A stretch of 64,000 bases of DNA from Methylobacterium sp. WL1 (GCF_008000895.1 NZ_CP042823.1:2498501-2562500), one strand, 5' to 3'. Shown: positions 1 through 10,348, counted from the first letter of the stretch. Numbers and translations: made by a program. Notes: generated from the sequence alone by a model not told the origin.

Positions 1-290
1 GGCAGATCAACAGTGAGATTGCCAGCGTCCAGCAGGTCTCGCAGGAGGTCGTCGTCGCGCTCGGCTCGATCGGGGCCTCGGTCTCGGTGATGCGCGAGAC
101 CGTGGTGTCCACCGCAGCGGCCATTGAAGAGCAGAGCGCGGTAACCCGCGACCTCGCCGAGAGCATGCAGAGTGCCGCCGGCGCGGTCACGGCGATAACC
201 GGCAATATCGGGGCGATCGCGCAAGCCGTGGCCGACGTCTCCGAGGCGGTGGCGACCACGCGGGACGCCGCCAGGGTGCTGGCGCGCTGA
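1..290 (+). CDS. Methyl-accepting chemotaxis protein, C-terminal fragment
   Basis: The gene starts before the window; the frame is open from base 3 and stops at 288-290. The residues shown are the membrane-distal end of a receptor signalling domain: an alanine/glutamate/serine-rich helix with the stretch AAAIEEQSAVTRDLAESMQ, typical of the C-terminal helix of MCP signalling domains where methylation sites lie. The full protein would sense a ligand and control CheA. It converges with murD (stop at 388), so it is not part of the cell-wall cluster. The sensor part cannot be judged from here. Confidence 0.85.
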   Translation, partial: QINSEIASVQQVSQEVVVALGSIGASVSVMRETVVSTAAAIEEQSAVTRDLAESMQSAAGAVTAITGNIGAIAQAVADVSEAVATTRDAARVLAR

Positions 291-387
291 CCGACCCGGA
301 CCGGGTTTCCAAAGGGCTCATCCCTTCGGTGGGGCTCCGCACTCGCAAACGGTACCCGACCTTTCGAAACCCTGCCGATCGATGCCC

Positions 388-1752
388 TCAGGGCAGCGCC
401 TGCACCAACGCCCGGAACCTGTCACCGCGGATCTCGAAGTTGCGGAATTGGTCGTAGGAGGCGCAGGCCGGCGAGAGCAGCACCACCGGCTCCGGCGCGC
501 CCGAGGCGGCGGCGTTCTCGGCGGCCCTGGGGACCGCGACGTCGAGGGTCTCGCAGCGCGTGTAGGGCACGACCCCTTCCAGGGTGGCCGCGAAGGCGTC
601 CGAGGCCGCGCCGATCAGGTAAGCATGGGCGACCCGCTGGAAATACGGCACCAGCGGGAAGATGCCGCCCTCCTTGGCCTTGCCGCCGAGGATCCAGTGG
701 ATGTCCCGGAAAGCGGTCAGCGCCTTCTCGGTGGAATCCGCGTTGGTCGCCTTGGAATCGTTGACGAACAGCACGGCGCCGCGCCGCCCGACCTCCTCCA
801 TCCGGTGCGGCAGTCCCGGAAACGAGGACAGGCCGGCCTGGATCGCCTCGGGCGTCAGCCCGAGCGCGCGGGCCACCGCCACTGCCACCGCCGCGTTCTG
901 CCAGTTGTGGGCGCCGCGCAGCGAGCCGATGCCGTTGACGTCGGCCAAAGCCGTCCCGTCGGGATCGCGGACGATGCCGTCGCGCACCGTCACGGCGTCG
1001 GCGCAGAGCGCGTCGCCGGCGGGTACGTGGACGCGCACGAGGTCACCGGCGCGCCGCTCGGCGATCGCCCGGCTCGGGCCGTCGTCGATCCCGACCACCG
1101 CCAGCCCGGCGCCGGCGATCAGGCGCTCTTTGATGGCGGCGTACTGCTCCATGGTACCGTGGCGGTCGAGATGGTCCGGCGTGATGTTCATCAGCACCCC
1201 GACCGTGGGGTCGAGACCCGGGGTCAGGTCGATCTGGAACGACGACATCTCGATCACGTGGACGCGGCCGGCATCCGGCGGCGCCAGCGACAGGATCGCG
1301 GTGCCGATGTTGCCGCCCATCTGCACGTCGCGCCCGGCTTGCGCGAGCACGTGGGCGATCAGCGCCGTGGTGGTCGACTTGCCGTTGGTGCCGGTAATCG
1401 CCACCAACGGCGCCTCGGGCGACTGCGCCCGGCGCTCCCGGCAGAACAGCTCGATATCACCGATGATCTCGACCCCGGTCTCGCGGGCGAGCCGGACGGT
1501 CCAGTGTGGCTCCGGATGGGTCAGCGGCACGCCGGGGCTGAGCACCAGGGCCATGAAGCCGGACCAGTCGGCCTCGCGCAGATCCTGTGTGCCCAGGCCC
1601 GCATCCTGCGCGCGCGCCACGCTGTCGGCGTTGTCGTCCCAGGCGATCACCTCGGCGCCGCCGGCCTTCAGCGCGTTGGCCGTGGCCAGCCCCGAGCCGC
1701 CGAGCCCGAACAGGGCGACCTTCTGGCCCGCGAAGACGGTGACGGGTGTCAT
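388..1752 (-). CDS. murD: UDP-N-acetylmuramoyl-L-alanine--D-glutamate ligase
   Basis: Cytoplasmic ligase that adds D-glutamate to UDP-MurNAc-L-Ala in peptidoglycan precursor synthesis. The 454-residue product is of normal MurD length. It has an N-terminal Rossmann-like segment ([13 protein letters not shown]), the Mur-ligase ATP loop [12 protein letters not shown] near residue 120, a central NHR-like HRMEEV region near residue 310, and the VNDSKATN motif of MurD. It is the last cell-wall gene of the minus-strand cluster. A long inverted repeat separates it from mraY, which may mark a processing or termination point. ftsW and murG, which usually follow, are not downstream here. Confidence 0.97.
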   Translation of the reverse strand: MTPVTVFAGQKVALFGLGGSGLATANALKAGGAEVIAWDDNADSVARAQDAGLGTQDLREADWSGFMALVLSPGVPLTHPEPHWTVRLARETGVEIIGDIELFCRERRAQSPEAPLVAITGTNGKSTTTALIAHVLAQAGRDVQMGGNIGTAILSLAPPDAGRVHVIEMSSFQIDLTPGLDPTVGVLMNITPDHLDRHGTMEQYAAIKERLIAGAGLAVVGIDDGPSRAIAERRAGDLVRVHVPAGDALCADAVTVRDGIVRDPDGTALADVNGIGSLRGAHNWQNAAVAVAVARALGLTPEAIQAGLSSFPGLPHRMEEVGRRGAVLFVNDSKATNADSTEKALTAFRDIHWILGGKAKEGGIFPLVPYFQRVAHAYLIGAASDAFAATLEGVVPYTRCETLDVAVPRAAENAAASGAPEPVVLLSPACASYDQFRNFEIRGDRFRALVQALP

Positions 1753-1798
1753 GGGAAACTCAATTCAACGTGGGAACATCGCCGATCCCACCCAACCC

Positions 1799-1912
1799 CC
1801 TCATCCTGAGGTGCCTGCGCCAGCGGGCCTCGAAGGAGTCCTCCAGGGGTCACGCGGCCGGCTGGAGGGCTCCTTCGAGGCGTCCGCTTTGCGGCCGCAC
1901 CTCAGGATGAGG
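1799..1912. repeat. Long intergenic inverted repeat between mraY and murD
   Basis: Outer arms of 16 bases, CCTCATCCTGAGGTGC at 1799-1814 and GCACCTCAGGATGAGG at 1897-1912, are exact reverse complements. Inner arms at 1827-1846 and 1862-1881 pair over 20 bases with one G/T mismatch. The outer arm also contains a short internal palindrome. The element would fold into a long interrupted hairpin in the murD leader. The architecture resembles the dispersed palindromic elements found in intergenic regions of Rhizobiales genomes; that it is dispersed here is inference, since only one copy is visible. Confidence 0.75.
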
Positions 1913-1958
1913 GCCCGATTGGGATCGGCCGTAGTGGTACATAGTCTAGCACAGTTTC

Positions 1959-3044
1959 TCAGCGCAGCTTCAGGGTCGCGAGGCCCGCGAGCGCCAGGAT
2001 GACCGCGATGATCCAGAACCGGATCACGACCTGCGGCTCTTTCCAGCCCTTCTGCTCGAAATGGTGGTGGATCGGCGCCATCCGGAAGACGCGCTTGCCG
2101 GTGAGCTTGAACGACGCGACCTGGATGATCACCGACATCATTTCTAGGACGAACACGCCGCCGACGATGGCCAGGACGATCTCGTGCTTGGTCGCCACCG
2201 CGATGGTGCCGAGGAGGCCGCCCAGCGCCAGCGAGCCGGTGTCGCCCATGAAGATCTGGGCGGGCGGCGCGTTGAACCAGAGGAAGCCGAGGCCGGCGCC
2301 GATCACCGCGCCGCAGACGACTGCGAGTTCGCCGCTGTCGCGGACATAGTTCACCTGGAGATAGCTCGCGGTGAACGAGTTGCCGACGAGATACGCGATG
2401 ATTCCGAAGGTGCCGCACGCAATCATCACCGGCACGATCGCCAGGCCGTCGAGGCCATCGGTCATGTTCACGGCGTTGCCGGCGCCGACGATCACGAAGG
2501 CGCCGAACAGGGCGTAGAACCAGCCGAGATTCAGCAGCGCGTCCTTGAACACGGGAAAGGCGAGCTGGTTCTGCAGGGCGGCCGGCGAATAGACGGAGAC
2601 GATCGTGCACGCCGCGATGGCGATCATCGCTTCCAGCGACAGCCGGAACTTGCCGGAAAAGCCCTTGTGCGACTGCTTCGTCACCTTGAGGTAGTCGTCA
2701 TAGAAGCCGATCGCCCCGAAGCCGAGGGTGACGGTCAGGGTCACCCACACGTAGTGATTGCGCGGGTTGGCCCAGAGCAGGATCGCCACGACGGCGCCAG
2801 CCAGGATCATCAGCCCGCCCATGGTCGGCGTGCCGCGCTTGGTCAGCAGGTGCGTCTGCGGCCCGTCCTCCCGGATCGGCTGGCCCTTGCCCTGGCGCAG
2901 GCGCAGAAGGGAGATGATCCACGGCCCGAACCAGAACACGAACAGGCCCGCCGTGAACAGCGCGCCGCCGGTGCGGAAAGTGATGTAGCGGAAGACGTTG
3001 AGCGGCGAGAACGTGCCGCTCAGTTCCGAGAGAAGGTACAGCAT
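1959..3044 (-). CDS. mraY: Phospho-N-acetylmuramoyl-pentapeptide transferase
   Basis: Integral membrane enzyme that transfers phospho-MurNAc-pentapeptide to undecaprenyl phosphate, forming lipid I. The 361-residue product matches the family length and has about ten hydrophobic segments. Visible family motifs are DDYLK near residue 116, [10 protein letters not shown] near residue 193, and the C-terminal cytoplasmic motif [12 protein letters not shown] near residue 325. It lies 100 bases after murF in the same direction and before murD, the usual order in division/cell-wall clusters. The start is ATG at 3044. Confidence 0.97.
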   Translation of the reverse strand: MLYLLSELSGTFSPLNVFRYITFRTGGALFTAGLFVFWFGPWIISLLRLRQGKGQPIREDGPQTHLLTKRGTPTMGGLMILAGAVVAILLWANPRNHYVWVTLTVTLGFGAIGFYDDYLKVTKQSHKGFSGKFRLSLEAMIAIAACTIVSVYSPAALQNQLAFPVFKDALLNLGWFYALFGAFVIVGAGNAVNMTDGLDGLAIVPVMIACGTFGIIAYLVGNSFTASYLQVNYVRDSGELAVVCGAVIGAGLGFLWFNAPPAQIFMGDTGSLALGGLLGTIAVATKHEIVLAIVGGVFVLEMMSVIIQVASFKLTGKRVFRMAPIHHHFEQKGWKEPQVVIRFWIIAVILALAGLATLKLR

Positions 3045-3144
3045 CCGGGCGCTCGGCCCCTTTGTTCAGGCGCGGGTTTCGGGGAGCGGCACCGATCGTC
3101 GCGAACGCTCGGGCGTGTCGATCATGGGGCGGATCACGGACGGA

Positions 3145-4596
3145 TCACGGGGCGGCGGCCATTCCGCGCCGCGCCGGGTCGACCGCGTAGCGGGCTTTCA
3201 GCACATCGACAATCCGCCCCATGCGGCTGCCGTTCGATCCCTTGACCATCACGGCATCGCCGGACCGGAGGTTGCGGGTCAGCGGCTCGATCAAGTCGGC
3301 TGCGGTGTCGGCGACGCCGCCGCGGCGGCTCACCGGCAGCGCTTCGAACAGGTGGCGCATCAGCGGCCCGGAGGCGAAGACCAGGTCGATCCGGGCGGCC
3401 TCGATCGCATCGGCTAGGCCGCGATGCAGGTCGTGGGAGGTCGCGCCGAGTTCCAGCATGTCGCCCAGCACCGCGATGCGGCGGCCGCGCGGGCCGGTCT
3501 CGATGCCGGCGAGCGTCGCGATCGCGGCTCGGACCGAAGCCGGGTTGGCGTTGTAGCTCTCATCGACCAGGTAGGCGGTGCCGCCGTCGATCTCGAGGGC
3601 GGTGCGCTCGCCGCGCCCAACTGGCGGACTCAACCCGGCGAGCGCCAGGGCCGCCTCTGCGAGATCGGCGCCGAGCGCGTGGACCACCGCCATCACGCCC
3701 AGCGAGTTCAGCGCCGCATGCCGCCCGGCGGTTCCGAGCTTGTAGGTGACGGGCTGCCCCATCACGACGGCGTCGACCACCGACAGGTCGGGGCGCAGCA
3801 CGATGGTCTGGGCGCGCACGTCCGCGTCCGGATGCTCGCCGAAGCTGACGACCCGGCCCGCGCGCGACGCCCGCGCATGGGCGATCAAGCGGTCGTAATG
3901 CTCGCCGTCGCGATTGATGATCGCCACGCCGCCGGGTTCGATGCCGGAGAAGATCTCGCCCTTGGCGTCCGCGATGGCTGCGACCGAGGCGAAATGCTCG
4001 ATATGCACCGGCTCGACCGTGGTGATCAGCGCGATGTCGGGCCGGACCTGGGCGGTCAGCGGCACGATCTCGGCCGGGTGGTTCATGCCGATCTCGAACA
4101 CGCCGTAGCGGGTGGCACGCGGCATCCGGGCGAGCGTAAGGGGCACGCCCCAATGGTTGTTGTAGGAGGCTGCCGAGGCGTGGGTCTCGCCCTGCCCCGC
4201 CAGCACGTGGCGAAGGGCCTCCTTGGTCCCGGTCTTGCCGACTGAGCCGGTCACCGCCACGACCTTTGCGTCGGTGCGCGCCCGGGCGGCTTCGCCCAGA
4301 CGGGTCATGGCGGTCAGGACCGGGTCCGCCCCCGATTCCGGGACCGCCAGCACCGGGCCGTGGGCGGTCAGATCCGTGGCGCGGGCCTCGCTGACCACGG
4401 CGGCGCCGGCGCCGCGCCCGAGGGCGCTCGCGACGAAGTCGTGGCCGTCGCGCGCTTCGCCTCTGATGGCGAAGAACAGGTCGCCCGGCTGCAGCGTGCG
4501 GGTGTCGATCGACGCGCCGCCGATCGGGCGCCCTTCGCCGAGCAAGCGCCCGCCTGTGGCGGTTTCGAGTTCGTCGCGGGTCCAGAGTGCAGTCAT
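3145..4596 (-). CDS. murF: UDP-N-acetylmuramoyl-tripeptide--D-alanyl-D-alanine ligase
   Basis: Cytoplasmic ligase that adds D-Ala-D-Ala to the UDP-MurNAc-tripeptide. The product has 483 residues. It shows the Mur-ligase ATP loop TGSVGKTGTKEAL near residue 115, EIGMNHPGEI-like EIGMNHPAEI near residue 167, and the ESYNANPASV motif near residue 343 that is characteristic of MurF. It starts at ATG 4596, 31 bases after murE stops. The end of the gene contains a short direct repeat (GGATCAC at two neighbouring positions around 3135-3150). Confidence 0.97.
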   Translation of the reverse strand: MTALWTRDELETATGGRLLGEGRPIGGASIDTRTLQPGDLFFAIRGEARDGHDFVASALGRGAGAAVVSEARATDLTAHGPVLAVPESGADPVLTAMTRLGEAARARTDAKVVAVTGSVGKTGTKEALRHVLAGQGETHASAASYNNHWGVPLTLARMPRATRYGVFEIGMNHPAEIVPLTAQVRPDIALITTVEPVHIEHFASVAAIADAKGEIFSGIEPGGVAIINRDGEHYDRLIAHARASRAGRVVSFGEHPDADVRAQTIVLRPDLSVVDAVVMGQPVTYKLGTAGRHAALNSLGVMAVVHALGADLAEAALALAGLSPPVGRGERTALEIDGGTAYLVDESYNANPASVRAAIATLAGIETGPRGRRIAVLGDMLELGATSHDLHRGLADAIEAARIDLVFASGPLMRHLFEALPVSRRGGVADTAADLIEPLTRNLRSGDAVMVKGSNGSRMGRIVDVLKARYAVDPARRGMAAAP

Positions 4597-4627
4597 GTCA
4601 GCCCCCGGTCACCATCTGGCCGCGCCA

Positions 4628-6088
4628 TCAGCGTGCGGCCTCGGCGATGGCGGCGCGCAGGACCTCGTGGTCCGAGAACGGCAGCGTCCGATCTCCCACG
4701 ATCTGGCCGGTTTCATGGCCTTTGCCGGCGACGACCAGCACGTCGCCGGGTCCGAGCCGCCGCACGGCCGAGCCAATCGCCTCGGCCCGGTCGCCGATTT
4801 CGTCCGCATTGGGCGCCGCCGCCAGGATCGCCCGCCGGATCGCGTGGGGTTCCTCCGTGCGGGGATTGTCGTCGGTGACGATCACGACATCCGCCAGGCG
4901 CTCTGCGATCGCCCCCATCAGCGGGCGCTTGCCCCGGTCGCGGTCGCCGCCGCAGCCGAACACCACCATGAGCCGGCCGGACGCGAACGGCCGCAACGCG
5001 GTCAGCACGCTCTCTAGTGCCTCGGGCTTGTGGGCATAGTCGACCAGGCACAGGCCGCCCCCCGCCTCGCCGATCCGCTCCATCCGGCCGGGTACGCCGG
5101 TGAGGTGGCTGAGGGCCGCGAACACGCCGTCCGGGTCGGCGGCGCCGGCCGGGGTCGCGAGGGCCAGGCCGGCCGCCACCAGGGCGTTCTCGACTTGGAA
5201 GTCGCCGACGAGAGGAAGGCGCACCGTGCGGGTCACACCCTCATGCAGAAGCGTGATCGCCTGGGTGAAGCCGTCGGTCCCCGTTGAGACGAGGCGGATA
5301 TCCGTTCCCGCCCGTCCGACCGTGCGGACCGACCGCCCTGCGCCCTCAGCCGCCGCGATCACCCGCTCGGCATAGGCGCCGTCGGCGTTGACGATCGCCG
5401 GGCAGCCTTGCGGCAGCAAGTCGGTGAACAGGTGCAGCTTGGCCGCCAGGTACTCCTCGATGCTGGCGTGATAATCGAGGTGGTCGCGGCCGAGATTGGT
5501 GAAGCCGGCTGCCGCGAGACGCACGCCGTCGAGGCGGCGTTGCTCGATCCCATGGGAGGACGCTTCCATGGCGAGGTCCGTGACGCCCTCGCGAGCGAGC
5601 CTGGCCAGGGTCTGGTGCAGCGTCACCGGGTCAGGGGTCGTCAGCGAGCCGTATTCCGCACCGCGATCGGTGACGATCCCGACGGTGCCGAGGCTCGCGG
5701 CGTCGCGGCCGAGCCGGGACAGGATCTGACGGACGAAGTCGGCAACCGAACTTTTCCCCGCGGTGCCGGTGACCGCCAGGACGGTGGCGGGCTGTGCACC
5801 CGCAAGTCGCGCGGCGGCGAGCGCCAGCGCGCGGCGGGCATCCGCCACGGCGATCCAGGCGACCGCCTCGGGCAGGTCCGCGGGGCGGTCCCCCTCCCCG
5901 GCCACCGCGACGGCGCCGCGTGCGGCGGCCTGCGCGGCGAACAGGCGGCCGTCGGCCTTCGTGCCGGGCACCGCGACGAACACGACGCCCGGCGCGACCT
6001 GCCGGCTGTCGGCGGTCAACGCCGACACGGTCTGGTCGGCGGATGGGCCGGCGATCTCCGGGAAAAGGTCCGCAAGCCGGGCGATCAT
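4628..6088 (-). CDS. murE: UDP-N-acetylmuramoyl-tripeptide synthetase, meso-diaminopimelate adding
   Basis: Ligase that adds the third stem-peptide residue. The motif DDNPRTEEP near residue 390 contains the DNPR signature of meso-diaminopimelate-adding MurE, as expected for a Gram-negative. The ATP loop TGTAGKSS lies near residue 100, and MEASSHGI is the expected family motif. I take ATG at 6088 (486 residues, MIARLADLFPE), 10 bases after the ftsI stop. A longer frame from GTG 6133 would overlap ftsI by 35 bases and adds 15 residues with no resemblance to the family. Confidence 0.95.
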   Translation of the reverse strand: MIARLADLFPEIAGPSADQTVSALTADSRQVAPGVVFVAVPGTKADGRLFAAQAAARGAVAVAGEGDRPADLPEAVAWIAVADARRALALAAARLAGAQPATVLAVTGTAGKSSVADFVRQILSRLGRDAASLGTVGIVTDRGAEYGSLTTPDPVTLHQTLARLAREGVTDLAMEASSHGIEQRRLDGVRLAAAGFTNLGRDHLDYHASIEEYLAAKLHLFTDLLPQGCPAIVNADGAYAERVIAAAEGAGRSVRTVGRAGTDIRLVSTGTDGFTQAITLLHEGVTRTVRLPLVGDFQVENALVAAGLALATPAGAADPDGVFAALSHLTGVPGRMERIGEAGGGLCLVDYAHKPEALESVLTALRPFASGRLMVVFGCGGDRDRGKRPLMGAIAERLADVVIVTDDNPRTEEPHAIRRAILAAAPNADEIGDRAEAIGSAVRRLGPGDVLVVAGKGHETGQIVGDRTLPFSDHEVLRAAIAEAAR

Positions 6089-6098
6089 AGCCGCACCA

Positions 6099-8009
6099 TC
6101 ATGGGCCGCCCAACTGGTTGATGTGGTAGGCATTGAGCTTGACCATCTGAGGGAACGGTCGCACCGGCGGCTCGAATTGCGGCGGCAACCCCAGGATCGG
6201 GGCGACCCGCTCGATCACCTTGCCGGTGACGACGCCCGAGTTCCACGCCGCGGTGGCGTAGCCGCCCGATTCCGGCAGGCCCTGCGGCTCGTCCATGATG
6301 GTGATGAAGAGGTATTTCGGGTCGTTCATCGGCGCCGCCGCCATGAAGGTGGTGAAGAGGCGGTTGTGGATGTACCGCCCGCCGATCACCTTCTCGGCCG
6401 TGCCGGTCTTGCCGCCGACGAAGTAGTACGGGACCGCCGCCTTCTTGGCAGAGCCCTCGGCCGCGTTGAGGCGCATGATGTAGCGCATCGCCTCGGAGGT
6501 CTGGCCGGAGAGGACGTGCGTGGCGCGGGCCTTGTCTTCGGGCGCCGCCTTCAGGAAGGTCGGGGTGATCAGGTCGCCACCGTTGGCGATGGCGGCGACG
6601 GCGGCCGCGGCCTGGATCGGTGCCACCGCGATGCCGTGGCCGAATGCGATCGTGATCGTGTTGATCTCGGTCCAGCGGGATGGGACGATCGGGGCGGCGC
6701 TCTCGGGCAGCTCGGTGCGCAGCCGGTCGAGCAGGCCCATCTTCTTCAGGAAGGCCTTGTGGCCGGGCACGCCGACGCCGAGCGCCATCTTGGCCGAGCC
6801 GATGTTCGACGAGTGCGTGAACACCTCCGGCATGGTGATGACGCGGTTGGTGCCGTGATACTCGTGGATCTTCTGCCGGCCCCAGTTCAGCACGCCGCCG
6901 CGGGTGTCGAAGGTCGAGTTGACGTTGTACTTGCCGGAATCGAGGGCCATGGCCAGCGTCATCGCCTTGAAGGTCGAGCCCATCTCGTAGACGCCGACAT
7001 TCATGCGGTTGATGCGGTCGGGCGAGAGCGCGTCCTTCGGGTCGTTCGGGTCAAAGTCCGGCATCGAGACCAACGCGATGACCTCGCCGGTCTTGACGTC
7101 GAGGATCATCGAAGCGCCGGCCTTGGCCTTGAAGTGGTCGATGCCCCAGGCCAGCTCGTCGCGCACGGCGAACTGGGCGCGCAGATCGATGGACAGCTGC
7201 ACCGGCTTCAGGTCGGCCTGCTTGCTGACCAGCCCGAAGCTGTTGAGCGCCTGGAGGCCGGTCGAGTCGATGTACTTCTCCATGCCGGCGATGCCGACGC
7301 CGTCGAGATTGGTCGCGCCCAGGATGTGGGCGGCGGCGACACCGTTCGGGTAGACCCGCTTGTGGTCCGGCAGAAAGCCGATGCCGGGGATGCCCAGGCG
7401 GTGGACCTCGGCTTGTTGCTTCGGAGTGAGCTCGCGCTTCACCCAGACGAAGCCCGCGCCCTTCTTGTCCTTGCGCGAGGACAGCTTGGCGCGCAGCTCG
7501 GAGGCGTTGAGTTCCGGCAGGACCGCGGTCAGCAGCTCCACCGCCTCGTCCTTGTCGTAGATGTTTCCGGGCTCGGCGAAGACCGAGACGGTGCGGATGT
7601 CGGTGGCCAGGATCTCGCCGTTGCGGTCGACGATGTCGGGCCGGAACGCCGTCGAGGACGCGGCCGCGACCCGGTGCTCCTGGCTCGGCGGATCGCCGAA
7701 CACGGCCATCATCAGCAGCTTGGCCGAAATCGTCCCGAACACCCCGACGAACACCAGCCCGACTAAAGCGACGCGCATGTGCGAGCGCTCGATGGCGAGC
7801 CGGAACATGCTCCGCACGAACGCCTTGGCGCGGACGGCACGCATGTCCGGGTGCAGCGCCCGGGCGGCGGCCTCGAGCGCCGACGCATCCTGCTCCGACA
7901 CGGCGTAGTGCGCCGCCTCGTGGGCCGGTGCGTCGGTCTCCCGCACAGCGTGCTCCGAGATCTGCACCTCGGCAGCCGCGTCTCTGATCTGGTCGGCGTC
8001 TTCGGACAC
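6099..8009 (-). CDS. ftsI: Peptidoglycan D,D-transpeptidase FtsI (PBP3)
   Basis: Septal class B penicillin-binding protein that cross-links peptidoglycan at the division site. The 636 residues comprise a cytoplasmic tail of about 80 residues, one membrane helix (VALVGLVFVGVFGTI), a pedestal domain and a transpeptidase domain. The active-site motifs are STFK (nucleophile serine), SSN, and KTGTAEK. The start used is GTG 8009, six bases after the ftsL stop. The acidic 50-residue N-terminus could be shortened by a later ATG, but the coupling to ftsL favours the long form. Confidence 0.95.
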   Translation of the reverse strand: MSEDADQIRDAAAEVQISEHAVRETDAPAHEAAHYAVSEQDASALEAAARALHPDMRAVRAKAFVRSMFRLAIERSHMRVALVGLVFVGVFGTISAKLLMMAVFGDPPSQEHRVAAASSTAFRPDIVDRNGEILATDIRTVSVFAEPGNIYDKDEAVELLTAVLPELNASELRAKLSSRKDKKGAGFVWVKRELTPKQQAEVHRLGIPGIGFLPDHKRVYPNGVAAAHILGATNLDGVGIAGMEKYIDSTGLQALNSFGLVSKQADLKPVQLSIDLRAQFAVRDELAWGIDHFKAKAGASMILDVKTGEVIALVSMPDFDPNDPKDALSPDRINRMNVGVYEMGSTFKAMTLAMALDSGKYNVNSTFDTRGGVLNWGRQKIHEYHGTNRVITMPEVFTHSSNIGSAKMALGVGVPGHKAFLKKMGLLDRLRTELPESAAPIVPSRWTEINTITIAFGHGIAVAPIQAAAAVAAIANGGDLITPTFLKAAPEDKARATHVLSGQTSEAMRYIMRLNAAEGSAKKAAVPYYFVGGKTGTAEKVIGGRYIHNRLFTTFMAAAPMNDPKYLFITIMDEPQGLPESGGYATAAWNSGVVTGKVIERVAPILGLPPQFEPPVRPFPQMVKLNAYHINQLGGP

Positions 8010-8015
8010 GGGTGA

Positions 8016-8429
8016 TTACCTCGAAGCGGTATTCGGGGTGCGAGTCGTGGTGACGGTGCGGGTGATCGAGCCGGTGGTGCGCGGCTCGATCCCGCCCTTG
8101 TCCTTGGGTGTCGCGGTCGCGGCGAGCAGCCGGCCGATCTCGTCGCCGCGCTCCGGGCGGGCGGGCAGGTCCGACAGGCGCGCCAGGTGGCTGGTCCCGA
8201 TCGGCTCCAGCGCAAGGTGCTTGTCCACCGCGGCCTGCAGCCGGTCCGGCCGGGTCAGGAGCTGCCACTCGGCGCGCAGGACCGCGATCGCCTGCCGCTC
8301 CTTGTGCAGGGCGGTCTGCAGCTTCGAGACCTGACCGCCCTGGTAGAGCGTGTCGTACTTGATCGAGTAGGCGTAGATCGCCGAGGCCACGAGGCCGGCG
8401 ACCGCCAGGAGGTTCAGCAGGCGGATCAT
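8016..8429 (-). CDS. ftsL: Cell division protein FtsL
   Basis: Small bitopic divisome protein of 137 residues. It has a short N-terminus, a membrane helix at about residues 4-20 ([18 protein letters not shown]), and a periplasmic coiled-coil-like stretch ([19 protein letters not shown]), as in FtsL that partners with FtsB and FtsQ. The ATG at 8429 overlaps the rsmH stop as ATGA, which decides the start; the frame is open further upstream but that part is antisense-like sequence within rsmH. Position between rsmH and ftsI supports the call. The C-terminal tail is Thr/Arg-rich. Confidence 0.9.
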   Translation of the reverse strand: MIRLLNLLAVAGLVASAIYAYSIKYDTLYQGGQVSKLQTALHKERQAIAVLRAEWQLLTRPDRLQAAVDKHLALEPIGTSHLARLSDLPARPERGDEIGRLLAATATPKDKGGIEPRTTGSITRTVTTTRTPNTASR

Positions 8430-9493
8430 CGGCGATGGCCCCCGCGGGCGGCGTCTGGCAGGCTCGCGAGCGCGTGGAGCGCCGCGAGCGGTTCGGGCAG
8501 ATCGGATTCGGTGCGCTCCGCGGCCCGGAGCTTGGCCGAGCGGGCGCGCGGGTTGCGGGCGATCTCGGCCTCGCCCGGCAGGACCGGACCCTTGGTGACG
8601 AGGCGGAAGCTGCGGATCGTCTCCGCTTGGCCGACCGGCAGGTGCCGCGAGCCTTGGGCGGCCCGGCCGCTGCGGGCGGCGAAGAACTGCTTGACGATCC
8701 GATCCTCGAGGGAATGGAACGTCACCACCGCGAGCCGTCCGCCCGGGGCCAGGACCCGCTCGGCGGCGTGGAGCGCCCGCACCAACTCGCCGAGTTCGTC
8801 GTTCACGGCGATCCGGAGGCCCTGGAAGGTCCGGGTCGCGGGATGGATGTGGCTGCCGGGCTCGACCCACACCACGCTGGCGACCAACTCGGCGAGCTGG
8901 GCGGTGGTCTCGATCCGGCCGCGGCGGCGGGCCTCGTGGATGGTCCGGGCCACGGCCCGCGAGCGCCGCTCCTCACCGTAATGATAGATGATGTCGGCCA
9001 GCACGGTCTCGTCGGCCTCGTTCACGAGGTCCGCGGCGCTAGGGCCGTCATTGCCCATCCGCATGTCGAGGGGGCCGTCGTTGCGGAACGAGAAGCCCCG
9101 CTCCGGGACGTCGAGCTGCATCGACGAGACGCCGATATCGAGCACGACTTGGTCGACGTGGCTTTCGCCGGCCTCGGTGAGCAACGCGTCGAGATCCCCG
9201 AACCGGCCCGGCACGAGGCGCAGGCGCCCGCCGGCCTCGCAGACCAGGGCCTGCCCGCCGGCGATCGCCAGCGGGTCGCGGTCGATGCCGATCACCTTGA
9301 GCGTCGGATCGGCCGCCAGCAGCGCGCGGGTGTATCCGCCGGCTCCGAAGGTGCCGTCGACGGCGAGGCCGCCCTCGAGCTTGAGCGACTCGACGACTTC
9401 GCCAAGCAGAACCGGCACGTGAGGCTGGGCGGATGCGGCAGGCCCGTCGCGGTGCGCGGACGCCGTCTCGGCCGGGGGGCGGCGCCGAATCAT
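8426..9493 (-). CDS. rsmH: 16S rRNA (cytosine(1402)-N(4))-methyltransferase
   Basis: SAM-dependent methyltransferase (MraW) that modifies C1402 in the ribosomal P site. Chosen start ATG 9493 gives 355 residues; the conserved part begins [13 protein letters not shown], followed by the SAM-binding [10 protein letters not shown] and, further on, [16 protein letters not shown], and [11 protein letters not shown] near the C-terminus. The frame stays open to ATG 9736, but the extra 81 residues are Pro/Arg-rich and unlike the family. First gene of the division/cell-wall cluster here; mraZ, its usual upstream partner, is missing. Confidence 0.95.
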   Translation of the reverse strand: MIRRRPPAETASAHRDGPAASAQPHVPVLLGEVVESLKLEGGLAVDGTFGAGGYTRALLAADPTLKVIGIDRDPLAIAGGQALVCEAGGRLRLVPGRFGDLDALLTEAGESHVDQVVLDIGVSSMQLDVPERGFSFRNDGPLDMRMGNDGPSAADLVNEADETVLADIIYHYGEERRSRAVARTIHEARRRGRIETTAQLAELVASVVWVEPGSHIHPATRTFQGLRIAVNDELGELVRALHAAERVLAPGGRLAVVTFHSLEDRIVKQFFAARSGRAAQGSRHLPVGQAETIRSFRLVTKGPVLPGEAEIARNPRARSAKLRAAERTESDLPEPLAALHALASLPDAARGGHRR

Positions 9494-9897
9494 GCGCGCC
9501 TCGCCGGGCCGGTGCGGGGACAATCGGGGGTTCGGCGCGATCCGGGGATTCCGGCGCGGATGCGGCTCGTGCGTCTCATGGTGCCCTGTGCCGGGCCGCG
9601 CGAGCGCGGCGCGCGTGACGGGAACGGCACCGGATGCGGAGCGCGCGAAACGCCGCGCACGGACGGGACCTGCAACTGTGCAGGTTACGTCCGGCGATCC
9701 GATACACGCCGTTGACGGGAGGATGCCGGGTATCATGGGCCTCGGAGGATCGTCAACGCGCGAGCCTGGCGCTGGCGAGCCGACCGATCTGACCCCGGTA
9801 CGGTTAACCGAAGGTTTTTACCGGGCGCGAATCTGGCGCCTCGCGGAGCTTGTAGAGCTCGTCCGCGATCGCCGCGCCGGAGGGGTCCGGGGGTGGT
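9494..9897. other. Intergenic leader between rnpB and rsmH
   Basis: About 400 bases with no convincing gene on either strand. Two structures stand out: a hairpin at 9794-9825 (see terminator entry) and a small perfect stem-loop ACCTGCA-ACTG-TGCAGGT at 9668-9685 inside the likely rsmH leader. A promoter for the cell-wall cluster should lie here, but I see no unambiguous -35/-10 pair and no array of MraZ-type TGGG repeats. Confidence 0.5.
9794..9825 (-). terminator. Possible rnpB terminator hairpin
   Basis: Arms CCCGGTA (9794-9800) and TACCGGG (9819-9825) are reverse complements and enclose the palindrome CGGTTAACCG (9801-9810). It lies about 75-105 bases beyond the RNase P RNA 3' end on the minus strand. 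There is no run of T on the minus strand after it, so intrinsic termination is only a possibility. Confidence 0.35.
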
Positions 9898-10300
<403 letters not shown>

Positions 10301-10305
10301 CGGGC

Positions 10306-10334
10306 AGATGCGCCCGCGCCGCCGTCCGGGTCAA
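10306..10334 (-). promoter_or_regulatory. Promoter of rnpB
   Basis: On the minus strand, TTGACC (10334-10329) and GCATCT (10311-10306) are separated by 17 bases and would start transcription about 7-10 bases later, exactly at the P1 helix of RNase P RNA. The -35 is a close match to the sigma-70 type consensus; the -10 is a weak match, common in GC-rich alphaproteobacteria. Confidence 0.6.
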
Positions 10335-10348
10335 GAGTCGCAGATGGA

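Noticed and set aside
5763..7766. Plus-strand open frame of 667 codons opposite murE/ftsI
   Set aside because: It mirrors the codons of two certain genes on the minus strand; in GC-rich DNA long antisense frames are expected, and its translation has no recognisable motifs.
9494..9736. N-terminal extension of rsmH to ATG 9736
   Set aside because: The extra 81 residues are Pro/Arg-rich and absent from the RsmH family; ATG 9493 gives a normal-length protein.
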